From positions 1 through 39,029 of the forward strand of contig JABXHZ010000336.1 in assembly GCA_013373335.1 (NCBI GenBank): a stretch of 39,029 nt of DNA, in the 5' to 3' direction. The stretch is from Cyclobacteriaceae bacterium. Its GTDB lineage: Bacteria > Bacteroidota > Bacteroidia > Cytophagales > Cyclobacteriaceae. The notes below the pieces were generated by a model. That model saw nothing but the letters and a program-made list of their open reading frames with translations. It had not been told where the DNA came from and did no database searches. A program made the position numbers and the translations under genes. This document shows positions 26,067 to 35,030 of this stretch, one piece after another (positions within the stretch are counted from its first letter, which is position 1; each line of letters opens with the position of its first letter).

Positions 26067-26514
26067 CGTACAAACCGAAAATATTGGGGAAAACACCCGA
26101 ATCTGGCAATATGCGGTTGTTTTGCAAGGAGCAACTATAGGGAAAGATTGCAATATCAATTGTCACACTTTTATTGAAAATGATGTCAAGATTGGGGAAA
26201 GGGTAACAGTGAAATCCGGGGTTTTTCTTTGGGATGGTTTGACTATTGAAGACGATGTATTTATCGGCCCAAATGTCACTTTTACAAATGATAAATACCC
26301 TCGATCCAAACAATATCCAGAAGAATTTCAACGCACCGTGATCAAAAAAGGGGCTTCTATTGGTGCGGCATCGGTGATTTTGGGTGGATGCACAATAGGT
26401 GAGAATTCAATGATAGGGGCAGGCTCTTTAGTTACCCGTGATGTTCCTCCAAATACCTTGGTGATGGGGCGACCTGCGCGAGTTATTCGGAAATTGGTCG
26501 AGGATCCGGAATGA
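26047..26514 (+). CDS. fdtC: FdtC/QdtC-type dTDP-3-amino-sugar N-acetyltransferase
   Basis: A 155-residue left-handed beta-helix enzyme (hexapeptide repeat, LbetaH). It would transfer acetyl from acetyl-CoA to the 3-amino group of dTDP-3-amino-3,6-dideoxyhexose. The repeats are visible throughout: [54 protein letters not shown] and MIGAGSLV. The tail with [11 protein letters not shown] is the usual end of the family. The RIWQYAVV and CHTFIENDV stretches closely fit FdtC/QdtC and WlbB-like members. It overlaps fdtA by 20 bp. It completes the Fdt pathway (isomerase, aminotransferase, acetyltransferase) found in this window. A WlbB-type role on a UDP-3-amino-uronic acid is the main alternative. 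Confidence 0.9.
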   Translation: MIHPLADVQTENIGENTRIWQYAVVLQGATIGKDCNINCHTFIENDVKIGERVTVKSGVFLWDGLTIEDDVFIGPNVTFTNDKYPRSKQYPEEFQRTVIKKGASIGAASVILGGCTIGENSMIGAGSLVTRDVPPNTLVMGRPARVIRKLVEDPE

Positions 26515-26561
26515 AAATTATTTTTAAAACTTTGGATTGAATTCCCAAATAAAGAGAAGTC

Positions 26562-27566
26562 ATGAGAACAGGAGTTAACCCTGCAAAATTAGATTTCAAA
26601 ATTCCCAAAAAGTATCACCATAGGATTATTATCCCTGTGTTTATTCCAGAGATTTCAGGCTATTTTAAGGATTTGATGGAAGTATATCGATTATGCATAG
26701 AATCAGCCTACAAAACACAGCATGGAAGGTCTGCAATTACAGTCGTGGATAATGGTTCATGTGAGCAGGTAAAGCTTTGGCTAAGGGATTTTCTAGATCA
26801 GGGATTGATAGAGACATTGATTACTCATACAGAAAATGTTGGGAAAATTGATGCAATTATAGGAGCTGCCCGTGGTTGCCGAGAAGATTTGATTACCCTT
26901 TCTGATAGTGATATTTTATTTAGAAATGGTTGGCAAGAAGAAGTTGAACAAGTATTTCAGTCTTTTCCTAATGCTGGCTCAGTAGCTCCATTTCCTATTG
27001 CCAGGCATATGTATTATCATTCCTCTTCTACTCAAAAAGCAGTAATTTTTGGGGACATGGAGTTTCGGTTTCAAGAAACCAATGAACACCAAATGATCAA
27101 AGAGGTTTATGATTCTTATGGTTGGAATTATGTGCCCGATTATGATGGGATTTTGCCGGTCTTAGAGAAAAATGGTAAAGTTGCTGTCATGGGTAGTGGT
27201 CATCAAGTCTTTACGATTAGAAGAGAATTATTCTTTTCAATGCCATTGGAACCAAGTTTTATTAAGATTGGGGCAGGAAGTGAGTTGAATTGGATAGATA
27301 AGCCAATTAACGAATTGGGAGCTTGGAGATTAAGTACTCTGAAAACTTGGGTTCATCATATGGGGAATCAATTGACAGAAGAAAATCGATTGGTATTTCA
27401 AGAATTAAGAGAAAATAAGAGTTATCCTGAATTATTTAATTCATCAAAAATCCAAACGAAAAGAATTAGTCATTTGCAACATCGAGTTTTATCAAAGTTT
27501 TTTAGAATGAAATATGATAAAAGACCTCCTGCTCCCGAATTGACAGTTCAATTCGAAAGCTTATGA
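26562..27566 (+). CDS. Family 2 glycosyltransferase
   Basis: A 334-residue GT-A enzyme. It has an N-terminal extension of about 25 residues before the strand HHRIIIPVFIPEISGYF. The nucleotide-binding region includes AITVVDNGSCEQV and ENVGKIDAIIGAA. The metal-binding motif is DSD in ITLSDSDILFRNGWQEEVEQ. The later part has MGSGHQVFTIRRELFFSMP, an acceptor-side feature of the family. The C-terminus is basic, and no membrane helix is seen. The gaps on both sides (47 and 32 bp) are larger than in the preceding overlapped genes. It may add the sugar made by the fdt genes that precede it; this is only proximity. Confidence 0.88.
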   Translation: MRTGVNPAKLDFKIPKKYHHRIIIPVFIPEISGYFKDLMEVYRLCIESAYKTQHGRSAITVVDNGSCEQVKLWLRDFLDQGLIETLITHTENVGKIDAIIGAARGCREDLITLSDSDILFRNGWQEEVEQVFQSFPNAGSVAPFPIARHMYYHSSSTQKAVIFGDMEFRFQETNEHQMIKEVYDSYGWNYVPDYDGILPVLEKNGKVAVMGSGHQVFTIRRELFFSMPLEPSFIKIGAGSELNWIDKPINELGAWRLSTLKTWVHHMGNQLTEENRLVFQELRENKSYPELFNSSKIQTKRISHLQHRVLSKFFRMKYDKRPPAPELTVQFESL

Positions 27567-27598
27567 CAAGCCTAATTTCTTTTTCTATATCTATTTGA

Positions 27599-28708
27599 TT
27601 GGTGAGTTCTTCTAAAAAAGTACTTTATTATAAGGGGCTTAATGGGATTCGTGCAATCGCTGCGCTATCTGTATTGATTTCTCATATAATAACTGCCATC
27701 AACTATTTCTACCCACAATTGGTGATTGAAGAATTGGATATGGCTAATTATGGTGTAACCATGTTTTTTACCCTGAGTGGTTTTTTGATTACCAGTCTTT
27801 TGTTGATGGAGAATAAAAAAATCGGAACCGTACGGCTTAAAGATTTTTATATGAGAAGGATTCTTAGGATTTGGCCGATTTATTATTTATATATTTTCCT
27901 ATCCATTATATTATTATATGTCTTTCTGGATGTTAGCATACTTCAGTTCGAATTGATTTATTATTTGACATTTTTTGCAAATATACCTTTTATCTTGGGT
28001 GGTGGTTTAATGGCAATTAGCCACTTGTGGTCAATAGGAGTAGAAGAACAATTTTATATTTTTTGGCCCTGGTTCTTTAAAAACACTAAAAATATCCTTA
28101 TTAAGCTTTCTGTATTTGTCATTGGATTCTATATTTTAAAAGTATTTGCATTGATTCTATTTAAGTTTTCCGATCTTGATATTTTTTACACCATATTAAA
28201 AGTTAATCGATTTGATTGCATGGGCATTGGAGGTGTAGGAGCTGTTTTATTTCATCAAAAAAGTAAATGGATTCCATTTTTAACAAGTAAATTTTCTCAA
28301 TGGATTGTTGTTATTTCTTTAGGGGTTATTCTAGTTGAAAAATTTCGATTTTCAATGTTGGTGGATCATCAGTTAGTTGCAATTATTACTCTCTCTTTGA
28401 TCCTTTCGAATATTTCACTTCAAAACCCAATCCTTAATCTTGAAAATCGATTTTTCAATTTTATTGGGAAGTTGTCATATGGGATCTATGTCTACCATAA
28501 GCTAATTGTTTTACTCTTAGTCCCCGTCATTAAATTTCTACCTTTTTCAAATGGGCTTAGACTTGCTATTTTTGTTACATTCTCACTAGTCTTAACGATT
28601 GCCGTATCCTATTTTTCGTACCATTATTTTGAAAAACTCTTTCTAAAATTGAAGTCTAGGTATACAACTATTTCGAGTACCGCTGAGAAAGAAGTTAAAG
28701 TTATTTAA
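27599..28708 (+). CDS. Acyltransferase 3 family membrane protein (OafA/YrhL type)
   Basis: A 369-residue membrane protein with about ten helices. The family signature Arg-x10-His is present as GIRAIAALSVLISH. DFYMRRILRIWPIYYLY and SHLWSIGVEEQFYIFWP are further hallmarks of AT3 enzymes. It would move acetyl, or another acyl group, onto hydroxyls of the glycan during or after assembly in the inner membrane. The C-terminal helix followed by a basic tail is normal; no SGNH domain is fused. The start is TTG at 27599, with a GTG directly after it at 27602 as an equally good choice. It ends the densely packed part of the operon and is followed by a 136-bp gap, in which no clear terminator or promoter was found. 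Confidence 0.9.
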   Translation: MVSSSKKVLYYKGLNGIRAIAALSVLISHIITAINYFYPQLVIEELDMANYGVTMFFTLSGFLITSLLLMENKKIGTVRLKDFYMRRILRIWPIYYLYIFLSIILLYVFLDVSILQFELIYYLTFFANIPFILGGGLMAISHLWSIGVEEQFYIFWPWFFKNTKNILIKLSVFVIGFYILKVFALILFKFSDLDIFYTILKVNRFDCMGIGGVGAVLFHQKSKWIPFLTSKFSQWIVVISLGVILVEKFRFSMLVDHQLVAIITLSLILSNISLQNPILNLENRFFNFIGKLSYGIYVYHKLIVLLLVPVIKFLPFSNGLRLAIFVTFSLVLTIAVSYFSYHYFEKLFLKLKSRYTTISSTAEKEVKVI

Positions 28709-28844
28709 TGGTTTTTTTATTCGGTAATCTGAACTTGCATAGTTTTTGTCTTCCTACATGAAAAAATGATTATCCACTGATTTGATTGCATGCCGAAGTG
28801 TTTTTAACCACCTTTGATATGCGATTGGATAGTTTATAAAGTAA

Positions 28845-31800
28845 ATGGCAGAATTTTTACTTCGTTTTTCCAGGAGATTTGGGCACTCTTATAGAGGGAG
28901 GTGTACACAATCTGCCTTGAAAATTGGTTTACTGCTTATAATTTTTCTTTTTTCTGGGTTTTTATCTCTTCAAGCTCAAGTTGCAATTCCCATTCCAAGA
29001 GAGGGTTTTCCCTATTGCCAGCCATTTACAGGATCCGGGCCTTTTGATAATACTATTTTGGGTGGAGAGATAAGGATTCCAAACTCTAACCCTTCTTTAC
29101 CTCCAACTTTACTTCCTTACTCTGCTAATCCTAACGGCCAATCCCTAGAATTAACCCCAAATTTGCAATGGCATTCAGGGTATGCCATCGTTGATATCCC
29201 TTTTTCATCTCAATTTGGTATCAAAACATCTTTCGAATATTTCTCCTACGGGGGGAATTCGCCAGCTGCTGATGGGATTAGTTTCTTTATGTTTGATGCG
29301 GACCAGCCAATAAGTTTAGGATATTTAGGAGGTTCCTTGGCTTATGCTCCATACATTGGATTAGATGGATCTTTAATACAACCTGGTATCGCTGGTGGTT
29401 ACGTAGGAATTGGATTCGATGAGTGGGGAAATTTTGGAGTAGGGGAAGTGGGGGAACCAGAAGCAAATTGGGATCCAAGAATTTCAAATAGTATTACAAT
29501 AAGAGGTCCTGAAAGTTTGAATTATGATGTTTACGAACGCTATGTAACAAAGGATGTCAATGCCGAGGGCGTAGATTACTTTCCCCCTCCTCCCTTAGAT
29601 TCAGACCCCACCAAATGGTTTAACATAGACGATGATAAAACCATAAGGACGACTGATTGTCTTTTGCCGGGATATCGAAAAGTTTTTATTGAGTTGGTGC
29701 CAAATGGATTGGGTTATCAAATCAAAATAGATGTTCTAGTTAATACCACGGCTAATGGTCAACAATTAGTCTCTTTTCCTGTTATTGATTATCCTTTTAC
29801 CGCTCCAGCCAGGTTAAAAATCGGTTTTGCCGGGAGTACGGGAGGATTTTCCAATTACCACGAAATAAGAAACGTTACTGTTAACGTATCGGATATTTCT
29901 GAAGCTTTACTTCCCGTGGTTAGTGAGCAAAATCGCCTTATCTGTGTAAATGAAGATTTGGAATTTACATTTCCAGTTGCCCTCCAAGCAGGTAATGATG
30001 CTTTTATTACCTGTATGCAGCTTTTTGAAAACAACCCCGGGCCTCCAGACAATACAGTTCCTCCAACAAATTATGGTTGTGGGTTTGATGGCTCACTTTG
30101 TGTGGGAAAATGTAATCCAGATAATTATGAGGTTCCTGTTTATGATGCCAGTGGCAACTTATTGGGAACTTTTTATTCTATTTTGGAAGAATTGAATACA
30201 GGTAATTTTGAAGATGAAAGAAACAAAGCAACGATCCGTTTTGAACCTGCACCAGGATTCACTGGAGAAGCTTCTGTTTATTACAATGTGACTGATAACT
30301 ATGGTTTGACTTCCCAGCCAGCAAAAATCACGGTAGTTTCTAATCCCTTTCCTGTAAAAATCCAAGATGCATCGATAGAAAACCCTTCTTGTGATGGTCA
30401 GCAGGATGGCAGAATTTATGATGTAATAATTGGAGATTTGGTAGCTGGTTTTGATTATGAATGGTTATATAATGGTATTTCAATGGGGAAATCAGGAGCT
30501 TCAGTTAGTCCCATAATAAACGGTGAAGCAACCTTTGAATTAACTGGCGTAAATCTAGGAACATATACCTTAAATGTTTGGAATCCATCAGATTCTCAAA
30601 ACGGGGGTTGCTATGAAACAGTAGAAGTCATCGTTGATCAGGAAAACGGTACACCAGTTACTATAGATATTCCGGACAAAACTATTTGTGAAGGCGAAGA
30701 TGTCTCCTTTCTTCCATTAGTGGATCCTTCAGATATTCCCCCGGGAGCGACACCTTCTTTCTTATGGTATCAAACTGCAAATAGATCAGGAGGTGCATTA
30801 GTAAATAATTCAACCATTTCAATAGGCGGTAATCCCGTAACTGTGTCCATTTCAACCTCAGGGGAATTGACTTTGTCAGGATTGAAAAATAGCGGAGCTT
30901 CTTCGACCTATGAGTTTTTTGTAGAAGTTGCTAGTCAATCCCAAGTCGGCGGTAATTTTTGTCCTTATATAGGAGATGTTTTGACTAAAGGTACTGTTAC
31001 AATAAATCCTCCTATAGAATTCTCTGTTTCAAAAACAGATGATTGGTGTTCTCTTGGAACGGGAGAGATCGTTGGATCCATTTCAGGAGCTAACGATGCT
31101 GTTTATTTCCTTTTGGATGAGAATGATGTTGAAATCGCATCTAATTCAAGCGGGGTGTTCTCAGGGCTTTCAGTCGGTGATTATCAGGTATATGGATCTT
31201 CACCTTCTTTAGGTTGTAGCACACCAGTTGAATTAGTAAAGATTGAGGGGCCTCAAGAAGCCTTGAACATCACGCCAAATTCTGTAGATAATGCATATTG
31301 TGGTCTACCAAATGGGGAGATTAATTTTACCATAACTGGGGGGAATCTACCATATCAATCTGTACAAGTTAATGGAATAGAGGCATCAATAACACCTTCT
31401 GGAATATATTCCATTTCAGGTTTGGGAGAAAACACATACACAATTTTGGTCACAGATGCAGAAGGCTGTACATCGACTAGCTCAATGGTGGTTTCAGGAG
31501 ATGCACCTTCAAATTTTACCACTATAGGGTCTGAAGTTTGTGAAGGTCAAATTGGAACTGCACAATTGGACGTACAAGAACCCTCCACAGGTACACCATT
31601 ATTCGAATGGTATTATGAAGATCAAAATGGCACCTATCAGTTGATTACGGATGGTCTTACAGTTGGTGGTATTTCTTATCAAATAAGTTCTTCATTTGAG
31701 CTTTCTGTCTCTGGTCTTCCTGCAAATACAGACCCTTATGTATTTTATTTACTTGTTACTGGAGATAGGATTTGTGATCAAGGGTATATCCCTACAGAAA

Positions 31801-34800
31801 TTAAAATTACACCTGGCCCTGAAATGGATGATCCATTAATTACTGAAGCCTGTTTCAATGAGTCAAATGGCTCTATTCAAGCACAAATTCCAGGGAATAA
31901 CTACTCGGATTTTGAATTCAGTATTTCTGGTGATAATGGAGTATTTATTGATTATTCTAAAAATGATGGGCTATTTGAAAATCTTCCTGCAGGCACCTAT
32001 GAATTGAGTATACGAAGTGACTTGGGCTGTGTGACTACCAAGGAGGTAGAGCTTCTAGAACCTGATCAGGAAATTAGTCTAAGTGGGTTCACCATCGAAA
32101 GAGCATCCTGTGACTTAGCAAATGGAAACATAAAGGATATTCAAATCATAGGAGGTTGGGGGAATTATTCCGTAGAGTGGAGAAAAGGCACGATAGATGG
32201 AGAAATAATTTCGGGGAATGCTAATGGAGTTTCTGATTTATTTCCAGACAAATATTTTCTGATAGTAACCGATGAGAAGGGATGTTTTGCAAATTTTGAG
32301 TTTGAGGTAGGAGAACTTTCAGATCCCGTTTATCAGATAGTTCCTCCAATTAACGTTTGTGTTGGAGAACAAGTAGAAATTAGACCTATACACCTTGCTC
32401 CGGATCCCAATCTACCACCTGCAGCCTTTACAGAAGTTTTTTGGTATAAAAATTCTGGACAAAATGGTTTAATCAGTAATGGTCCAGACGCAAGCATTCC
32501 AGGTGTTACCTATACCATTGATGACTCAGATTGGCTCAACCCAAGATTACAGATTGACGGACTTCCTGCTGGATCTTACACATTTTATTTCTATGTAGAC
32601 TGTACCGGACAGGAAATCGAAGTGGAAGTGGAAGTATATGACGTGCCAAATGTGGAATTGGAAACTTCTTTGGTTTCTTGCATTGGTGGAAATGATGGGA
32701 GGGTAAATTTCATATCAGGTACCTCTGATGCCTATCTTTATAGTATCAATTTGGGGAGTCCAATTACTCAAGATGAATTCGAATCAATGAGCTTCTCTGC
32801 CGGAACCTATGATTTGGAAGTAACCACTCCTGCAGGTTGTCCTCAATATTTAAATTTTTCAATTGATGAGCCTCAAGAAGCGTTGACTGTTACTCCGTTG
32901 GTTGGGAATAATCCAAGTTGCGGGGGATTAAATGGTATGGTTGAAGCAACTATCTCTGGTGGTTGGGTGCCATATTCTATTGACATCATAAAAGATGGGG
33001 CTGTAATTCAAACTATTGGAGATTCCAATGGAGAATTAATTTTGAATGATTTAGCTTCTGGCATTTATTCCTTAGAGATTACAGATGCACAGGGATGCTC
33101 AATTAATTCTACTGATCTGGAACTTGTAGATGGGCCCACTCAAATAATAGTGGATGAGCAATCCATTTGTGAAGGTCAAGATTTGATTTTTGTTCCAACC
33201 TTGGATCCACCAGCTTCAAATGCCAGTTTTGAATGGTATTTTGATGCAAATACTAGTCAGAAAATCACACCAGGATTGGCGCCGAATGGAGTTAATTATG
33301 AATTAGATTCCAATACAGGTGAATTAAGGGTTTCTGGATTATCCGTCTCAAATACACCGTATCGCTATTATTTAATTGCGATAGGAGATGAGGTTTGTAC
33401 TGGATTTGTAGCTGAAGCGAAAGGAATGGTTTATGGAACTCCAACTGCAACTTATACAAAAATAGATGAAGCTTGTTTTGAGGAAGGTGGAACTATACAG
33501 GTGACTGCAAGTGGAGGCTCAGGGAATTATACATTTATTCTTGACGGCCAGATTACGCAAGAGAATGGATTGTTTGAAAATGTTCCGAAAGGAAGCCATT
33601 CAATAACTATAACAACTCCAGAAACCTGTGAAGTAATATTAGATGATATTGAAATTCTTGGGCCATCCTCTCCACTTATTGGCGAAATAACTGATATCAT
33701 AAACCCAACTTGTGACATGGCTGATGGGGCTATCACTTTAGCTATTGAAGGTGGGGTGCCTGGATATACCATTGAAGTAAAAAGGAATGGAGATAGTCAG
33801 AGTATTGAATCTCTTAACTCCCCTGGAAATGTGGTTATTTCCGGAATTCCTCAAGGAGAATACATTTTTGAGGTTATTGATGCATTGGGTTGTACCATAC
33901 TTGTTTCCGAGCCATTAGACTTAGTTGAAGTCCCAACTGAAATCACGGTTGAGGACCAGTTTATTTGTGAAGGTGAAGTTGCAATAGTTACCCCTTCAGT
34001 TCCAAATACTGTCACTTCTCCAGTCTTTACATGGTTTTTTGATGAAAATCTATCATATCCTATTCGAAATGGAGTAGTCGATGGCGTAGAATATCAAATA
34101 AGTCCGAATGGAGAATTACAAATTTCAAACTTAGCTTATTCGGATCAACCTTATGAATATTTTGTAATGGTTGAAGGAATGGGAGTTTGTGGAGTGACTC
34201 CTAAATTGGCCAAGATAGAAGTTGCAGAATATCCTAATTTGAAAGTTTCAAACCCTTCGATTGTATGTGATCCAAATGGTACAGTAGACTTGACGAACTA
34301 TATTGAAGGGTTTAATCCGGACTTGTATGATTATAACATCATTAGTCCTACTGGAAATGCGCTTACAGGTGATCAATTGAGTGCCGTGAATCTTTCCGGT
34401 AATTATGAGGTAAGTTCTTCTAGAAAGGGGACAAACTGTTGGACTTCTCCACAAAGAATCTTAGTTAGGATAGCGAGCGAGAAGTTAATATCTGATTTTC
34501 AATATCATGCTGATCAAGGAGGGGGTATTATAGTTTCCAATGGAGATATTCAAATCTTAGAAGATGTGGAATTTGAGGATTTATCTTCAGGAGAAGTACT
34601 GATTTGGGAGTGGGATTTTGGGGATGGAGAAACCAGTAACTCACAGAATCCAATACATAAGTATAAAAATAAAGGTATATATACTGTGACCTTGACCACA
34701 ACAGATAGTATTGGTTGTCAGAGTGTTCACTCTATTCTGGTTGAGGCAAAAGATGAATATTTGCTTATGGTTCCTAATGCATTTACCCCTGAAGGAAACA

Positions 34801-35030
34801 AGAATCAGTATTTCAAACCTGAGTTTAGAGGAATTGTGGCTATTGATTTTTATATATTTAATACTTGGGGAGAGCTTATTTTCCATTCTGATCAGTTGGA
34901 GAGCCAAGGTTGGGATGGAAACCTTAATGGGCAAAAAGCACCAAATGGAAATTATATTTATAAGGTATCCTATGAGACTAGGTCAGGAAATAAGCTTGAA
35001 AAGTCAGGGGTATTTATCTTGATTCGCTAG
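28845..35030 (+). CDS. Giant secreted lectin/SprB-repeat protein with type IX secretion signal (type B)
   Basis: A 2061-residue modular surface protein. A long-n-region signal peptide (helix 27-41, cleavage near LQA-QV at 44) leads to an L-type (legume-like) lectin domain at about 50-345, with ADGISFFMFD and GGYVGIGFDEWGNF. A cadherin-like segment follows (about 355-500), and then a SprB module (about 505-600). Next come five Ig-like domains, each opening with a CEG or CVG motif (about 613, 897, 1170, 1440, 1706), with pairs of SprB modules between them. A PKD domain follows (about 1890-1970; WEWDFGDGET), and the protein ends with a CHU_C/gliding-motility C-terminal domain (about 1973-2061; NAFTPEGN and later NGNYIYKVSYE). 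This is the type B signal for export and surface attachment by the type IX system. A PorP/SprF-like partner, often adjacent, is absent; the stop is followed directly by neuB. It probably binds glycans and may tie the polymer to the cell. Confidence 0.92.
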   Translation: MAEFLLRFSRRFGHSYRGRCTQSALKIGLLLIIFLFSGFLSLQAQVAIPIPREGFPYCQPFTGSGPFDNTILGGEIRIPNSNPSLPPTLLPYSANPNGQSLELTPNLQWHSGYAIVDIPFSSQFGIKTSFEYFSYGGNSPAADGISFFMFDADQPISLGYLGGSLAYAPYIGLDGSLIQPGIAGGYVGIGFDEWGNFGVGEVGEPEANWDPRISNSITIRGPESLNYDVYERYVTKDVNAEGVDYFPPPPLDSDPTKWFNIDDDKTIRTTDCLLPGYRKVFIELVPNGLGYQIKIDVLVNTTANGQQLVSFPVIDYPFTAPARLKIGFAGSTGGFSNYHEIRNVTVNVSDISEALLPVVSEQNRLICVNEDLEFTFPVALQAGNDAFITCMQLFENNPGPPDNTVPPTNYGCGFDGSLCVGKCNPDNYEVPVYDASGNLLGTFYSILEELNTGNFEDERNKATIRFEPAPGFTGEASVYYNVTDNYGLTSQPAKITVVSNPFPVKIQDASIENPSCDGQQDGRIYDVIIGDLVAGFDYEWLYNGISMGKSGASVSPIINGEATFELTGVNLGTYTLNVWNPSDSQNGGCYETVEVIVDQENGTPVTIDIPDKTICEGEDVSFLPLVDPSDIPPGATPSFLWYQTANRSGGALVNNSTISIGGNPVTVSISTSGELTLSGLKNSGASSTYEFFVEVASQSQVGGNFCPYIGDVLTKGTVTINPPIEFSVSKTDDWCSLGTGEIVGSISGANDAVYFLLDENDVEIASNSSGVFSGLSVGDYQVYGSSPSLGCSTPVELVKIEGPQEALNITPNSVDNAYCGLPNGEINFTITGGNLPYQSVQVNGIEASITPSGIYSISGLGENTYTILVTDAEGCTSTSSMVVSGDAPSNFTTIGSEVCEGQIGTAQLDVQEPSTGTPLFEWYYEDQNGTYQLITDGLTVGGISYQISSSFELSVSGLPANTDPYVFYLLVTGDRICDQGYIPTEIKITPGPEMDDPLITEACFNESNGSIQAQIPGNNYSDFEFSISGDNGVFIDYSKNDGLFENLPAGTYELSIRSDLGCVTTKEVELLEPDQEISLSGFTIERASCDLANGNIKDIQIIGGWGNYSVEWRKGTIDGEIISGNANGVSDLFPDKYFLIVTDEKGCFANFEFEVGELSDPVYQIVPPINVCVGEQVEIRPIHLAPDPNLPPAAFTEVFWYKNSGQNGLISNGPDASIPGVTYTIDDSDWLNPRLQIDGLPAGSYTFYFYVDCTGQEIEVEVEVYDVPNVELETSLVSCIGGNDGRVNFISGTSDAYLYSINLGSPITQDEFESMSFSAGTYDLEVTTPAGCPQYLNFSIDEPQEALTVTPLVGNNPSCGGLNGMVEATISGGWVPYSIDIIKDGAVIQTIGDSNGELILNDLASGIYSLEITDAQGCSINSTDLELVDGPTQIIVDEQSICEGQDLIFVPTLDPPASNASFEWYFDANTSQKITPGLAPNGVNYELDSNTGELRVSGLSVSNTPYRYYLIAIGDEVCTGFVAEAKGMVYGTPTATYTKIDEACFEEGGTIQVTASGGSGNYTFILDGQITQENGLFENVPKGSHSITITTPETCEVILDDIEILGPSSPLIGEITDIINPTCDMADGAITLAIEGGVPGYTIEVKRNGDSQSIESLNSPGNVVISGIPQGEYIFEVIDALGCTILVSEPLDLVEVPTEITVEDQFICEGEVAIVTPSVPNTVTSPVFTWFFDENLSYPIRNGVVDGVEYQISPNGELQISNLAYSDQPYEYFVMVEGMGVCGVTPKLAKIEVAEYPNLKVSNPSIVCDPNGTVDLTNYIEGFNPDLYDYNIISPTGNALTGDQLSAVNLSGNYEVSSSRKGTNCWTSPQRILVRIASEKLISDFQYHADQGGGIIVSNGDIQILEDVEFEDLSSGEVLIWEWDFGDGETSNSQNPIHKYKNKGIYTVTLTTTDSIGCQSVHSILVEAKDEYLLMVPNAFTPEGNKNQYFKPEFRGIVAIDFYIFNTWGELIFHSDQLESQGWDGNLNGQKAPNGNYIYKVSYETRSGNKLEKSGVFILIR
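30666..34229 (+). repeat. Protein-level super-repeat: Ig-like plus two SprB modules
   Basis: Within the giant gene a block of one Ig-like domain and two SprB modules recurs about every 270 residues. The first SprB of each pair begins near residues 732, 1001, 1278 and 1541, and the second near 815, 1085, 1355 and 1619. A fifth Ig-like domain closes the series. The blocks are diverged at the DNA level, with no long identical runs seen, so the duplications are old. EPQEAL-type linkers recur between the modules. Confidence 0.8.

Noticed and set aside
28785-28796. Short palindrome GCATGC and nearby ATTG repeats in the gap before the giant gene
   Set aside because: The palindrome is only 6 bp and occurs by chance often; no longer dyad, T-run or promoter boxes accompany it.
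34711-35022. 103-aa + strand ORF in another frame within the end of the giant gene
   Set aside because: It lies wholly inside the PKD/CHU_C coding region, whose motifs are clear in the main frame; its own translation shows no domain or signal.
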